Positions 5,100-6,837 of a DNA stretch of 6,837 bases are shown one piece after another (position 1 is the first letter of the stretch; each line of letters starts with the position of its first letter). A program made the translations under genes and the position numbers. Origin of the DNA: Pseudomonadales bacterium. Lineage in GTDB: Bacteria > Pseudomonadota > Gammaproteobacteria > Pseudomonadales > Pseudohongiellaceae. The notes below the pieces were generated by a model that did no database searches, was not told the origin of the DNA, and was given only the letters and a program-made list of their open reading frames with translations. Location of the stretch: positions 1-6,837 of the forward strand of contig JAKSCP010000078.1 of the NCBI GenBank assembly GCA_022360535.1. The letters run 5' to 3'.

Positions 5100-6428
5100 A
5101 TGAACAAAAACATCATCAGTGTACAGGCGGCAATAATCCTCACTTTACTTGTCACCAGTTCTACTCTCGCCCAGGAGACACCGACTTACTCCCGCGACGT
5201 GGCGCCTATCCTGCAAGAGAAATGTGCCAGCTGTCATAACCCCGAGGGCATCGGGCCCATGCCCCTGCTCAACTACGAGCAGGTAAAACCCTTTGCCTTG
5301 CTCATCAAGGACCGCACGACCCAACGCATTATGCCGCCCTGGCATCTGGACCCCACGATAGGCATTCAGGAATTCAAGAACGATGCGTCATTATCTGATG
5401 AACAGATCACCACTATCGCCGCCTGGGCTGACGCTGGTGCACCAGAAGGTGATCCTGCCGACATGCCGCCACCTATTGAATTTCCATCTGGTGCAGAGTG
5501 GCAACTGGCCGATGAATTAGGGCCACCTGATATGATTATCCGTTCCACGCCCTATGACGTGATCGCTAATGGGCAGGACCAATGGTGGACTCCCAGCGTA
5601 CCCTTCGAAGGTCTGGATGAAGAACGCTGGCTGAAAGCTGCCGAGTTCAAACCCTCTTATCCGCTGGGCAAAAAGGTTGTGCACCATGGCCACGCCGTAC
5701 TTATTCCCGATGATCCGGAAGCAACCGGTCGTCGCCAGGTTGCTCTTGCTCGTTACGGTGTGGGCAAGTCCTGGGAGGTTTATCCAGAAGGCACCGGTAT
5801 GCGGGTTCCCACAAATGGTCGCATCGCCTGGAACCTTCATTACTTTCCGGTAGGTGCCGAAGGTCCCGGTGATGTGGTGGAAGTAGGCCTGTGGTTCTAT
5901 CCCGAAGGAGAGCAACCGGAATTGGAAACCGTGGGCGAAGCCATGTTTCGTGTAGATGGTTTGGACGGCATGGCACGGGGACAGGACATCGTCATTCCAC
6001 CCCATGGCTACCAGGTTTTGCAGGGAACCCATGTACTGCAGTCACCCGCCGTGATTCACAGCTACCGTCCTCACCTTCACATGCGGGGACGGGTCATGAC
6101 CATGGAAGCCATCTTCCCCGATGGTCGCAAGGAAGTGTTAAGCCAGGTGGACAAGTACAATCACAACTGGCAAATCTCCTATATCTACAGCGACGAGACC
6201 AAACCCATTCTGCCCTCCGGCACGGTGCTGCAGTTCACCTCAGTATTCGATAACACTGCGGACAATCCCATCAACCCTGATCCGGAACAGTGGGTCGTGT
6301 TTGGTCGCCGCGGTGTGGATGAGATGAGCCACGCCTGGCTTGGCATTACCTATATAAACGAAGAGCAATATGCTCAAGCCATTGCCGAGCGTCGCGCCAA
6401 CCAGGAAACCTTGCAGCTAAGTAATTAA
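5100..6428 (+). CDS. Exported cytochrome c / type II copper monooxygenase fusion
   Basis: Predicted periplasmic oxidoreductase of 442 residues. After a signal peptide (about 1-25, ending near TLAQ), a small cytochrome c domain carries the heme site CASCH (42-46) and the segment MPPWHLDP (78-85), whose Met78 is the probable axial ligand. From about residue 135 to the end is a region like the two-domain copper type II, ascorbate-dependent monooxygenases (PHM and dopamine beta-hydroxylase). Counterparts of all six PHM copper ligands are visible: the His pair in VVHHGH (195-196) and His247 in WNLHYFP for the first copper; His325 and His327 in HLHMRG plus Met409 in DEMSHAW for the second. Order and spacing agree with PHM. 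Such enzymes use O2 to hydroxylate a C-H bond, and the fused heme may replace ascorbate as electron donor (inference). It follows the unknown exported gene by 28 nt and precedes a third start codon by 15 nt. Substrate unknown. Confidence 0.88.
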   Translation: MNKNIISVQAAIILTLLVTSSTLAQETPTYSRDVAPILQEKCASCHNPEGIGPMPLLNYEQVKPFALLIKDRTTQRIMPPWHLDPTIGIQEFKNDASLSDEQITTIAAWADAGAPEGDPADMPPPIEFPSGAEWQLADELGPPDMIIRSTPYDVIANGQDQWWTPSVPFEGLDEERWLKAAEFKPSYPLGKKVVHHGHAVLIPDDPEATGRRQVALARYGVGKSWEVYPEGTGMRVPTNGRIAWNLHYFPVGAEGPGDVVEVGLWFYPEGEQPELETVGEAMFRVDGLDGMARGQDIVIPPHGYQVLQGTHVLQSPAVIHSYRPHLHMRGRVMTMEAIFPDGRKEVLSQVDKYNHNWQISYIYSDETKPILPSGTVLQFTSVFDNTADNPINPDPEQWVVFGRRGVDEMSHAWLGITYINEEQYAQAIAERRANQETLQLSN

Positions 6429-6430
6429 CG

Positions 6431-6435
6431 AAGGA
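6431..6435 (+). promoter_or_regulatory. Ribosome binding site of the interrupted third operon gene
   Basis: AAGGA lies 8 nt before the ATG at 6444 and 2 nt after the stop codon of the copper monooxygenase gene. Its quality supports 6444 as a genuine start, although the downstream sequence looks foreign. Confidence 0.6.
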
Positions 6436-6443
6436 AGCGAGCT

Positions 6444-6509
6444 ATGAGAACCGCGGCAAGCCTATTGAGTTTGTTTTGCTTGCTAGGCGGCAACGTTGCC
6501 GTTGGCCAG
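6444..6509 (+). pseudogene. Start of a third exported operon gene, apparently cut off by a junction
   Basis: The ATG at 6444 has a good ribosome site and begins MRTAASLLSLFCLLGGNVA, a typical signal peptide, 15 nt after the copper monooxygenase gene. The plus frame stays open to the window end (131 codons). After about residue 22, however, it is only a Gly/Val/Ala/Asp-rich sequence made almost entirely of codons beginning with G. That is the expected antisense of a minus-strand gene with C-ending codons, and the two frames are in exact codon register here. I therefore treat only the first 13-22 codons as the real remnant. The end given is approximate: the junction lies somewhere around 6483-6510. 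What the intact gene encoded cannot be told. The alternative, a real Gly-rich exported protein overlapping a fortuitous antisense RHS-like frame, is much less likely. Confidence 0.45.
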
Positions 6510-6837
6510 GAGTTTGATGTGTTGGGTGTATTCGGCGGGTTGGCTGTTGACCGTGGCAATGCCGTACACGTTGCGGGTGCCGTGGACGGCAGTGCCGGTA
6601 GTGCTTTTGGCGGAGCGATCGAGGTATCGGGTGGTGATTATGGTGGCGCTGTTGGGAAGAGTTACAACGGTTTGATTGGGCGGGTATTCGTAGGTGGTGA
6701 TGTCGCCGACGGCGTTGGTGTTCGTGACGGTGCGGCCGAGGACGTCGTAGACGGTGCTTTGCTGGAGGATCTGGTTGCCGTTGGTGCCTTGGCGGGTGGT
6801 GGTGAGGATCCGGCCCATGGCATCCAGGGTGTGGATC
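6483..6837 (-). CDS. RHS/YD-repeat protein, C-terminal fragment (partial, runs off the window)
   Basis: A minus-strand frame enters from the right edge and gives 117 residues before a TAG at 6483-6485. It contains YD-repeat hallmarks: TLDAMGR (3-9 of the fragment), VYDVLGRTVTNTNAVGDITT (29-48) and TYEY (48-51), then TTRYLDRSAKSTTGTAVHGT in the usual repeat rhythm. RHS/YD proteins are large cell-surface or secreted beta-cage proteins, often delivering C-terminal toxins. Here no toxin domain follows; the frame ends with ANGNVAA about 20 codons after the last recognisable repeat sequence, which suggests truncation at a junction. Codons end overwhelmingly in C (ACC, GCC, AAC, ATC), unlike the other genes in the window. 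No ATG in the fragment is a credible start; the true N terminus is beyond the edge. From memory, the TTRYLD and TGTAVHG wording resembles RHS proteins of Verrucomicrobia/Lentisphaerae, so a foreign origin is possible; this is unverified. Confidence 0.75.
   Translation of the reverse strand, partial: IHTLDAMGRILTTTRQGTNGNQILQQSTVYDVLGRTVTNTNAVGDITTYEYPPNQTVVTLPNSATIITTRYLDRSAKSTTGTAVHGTRNVYGIATVNSQPAEYTQHIKLLANGNVAA
6489..6500. repeat. Perfect 12-bp palindrome at the RHS junction
   Basis: GGCAACGTTGCC is its own reverse complement. It lies 4-15 bases inward of the RHS stop codon (6483-6485), exactly where the plus-strand signal peptide gene and the minus-strand RHS sequence meet. It could be the short homology at which an inverted join formed, or a chance palindrome. 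Confidence 0.5.

Noticed and set aside
6510..6837. Continuation of the plus-strand frame from 6444 as a Gly/Val/Ala/Asp-rich protein
   Set aside because: Its codons nearly all begin with G because the opposite strand has C-ending codons in register, and that opposite frame contains clear YD-repeat motifs.
1..6837. CRISPR array, tRNA, rRNA or insertion sequence
   Set aside because: I saw no regularly spaced identical repeats with spacers, no cloverleaf-like or rRNA sequence, and no transposase or terminal inverted repeats. The three 15-bp sites at 1243-1293 are too close together for CRISPR.

Overview
The window looks like bacterial DNA of moderate GC content, most likely from a gammaproteobacterium. 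The strongest clue is the S10 ribosomal protein at the left end: it is 103 residues long, as in E. coli, and close to the E. coli sequence along its whole length. Most of the other genes encode exported proteins, and the cytochrome, PQQ and copper enzymes fit an aerobic, possibly marine, heterotroph. Genus and habitat are inference.

Layout from left to right. (1) Positions 1-510 hold the start of the S10 ribosomal protein operon on the minus strand: rpsJ, a strong sigma-70 promoter and a leader of about 83 nt. The next gene (rplC is expected) lies outside the window. (2) Positions 709-1125, minus strand, hold a small exported protein or lipoprotein built from repeats of a P-P-F-K-R motif, followed by a clear intrinsic terminator. 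(3) Positions 1126-1423 are a divergent intergenic region with three imperfect 15-bp repeats and other dyads. (4) Positions 1424-1936, plus strand, hold an exported single-domain retropepsin-like aspartic protease. (5) Positions 2000-4042, minus strand and convergent with the protease, hold an exported PQQ-dependent dehydrogenase. (6) Divergent from it on the plus strand is an apparent operon: an unrecognised exported beta-rich protein (4196-5071), an exported cytochrome c fused to a PHM-like type II copper monooxygenase (5100-6428), and the beginning of a third exported protein (start codon 6444).

The right edge is abnormal. The third operon gene has a good ribosome binding site and signal peptide, but within about 20 codons the sequence changes character and becomes the antisense of an RHS/YD-repeat protein. 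That protein is read on the minus strand and enters from beyond the right edge. A perfect 12-bp palindrome (6489-6500) lies at the apparent junction. This is either a real rearrangement or insertion, or a chimeric assembly or amplification join. It should be settled before the third gene is interpreted.

The most interesting biology is the divergent PQQ dehydrogenase / unknown protein / cytochrome c-copper monooxygenase cluster. All three proteins appear to be exported. The copper enzyme keeps counterparts of all six PHM copper ligands and carries its own c-type heme, which suggests heme-delivered rather than ascorbate-delivered electrons. A two-step periplasmic oxidation (hydroxylation, then PQQ-linked alcohol oxidation) is a testable hypothesis; the sequence gives no substrate.
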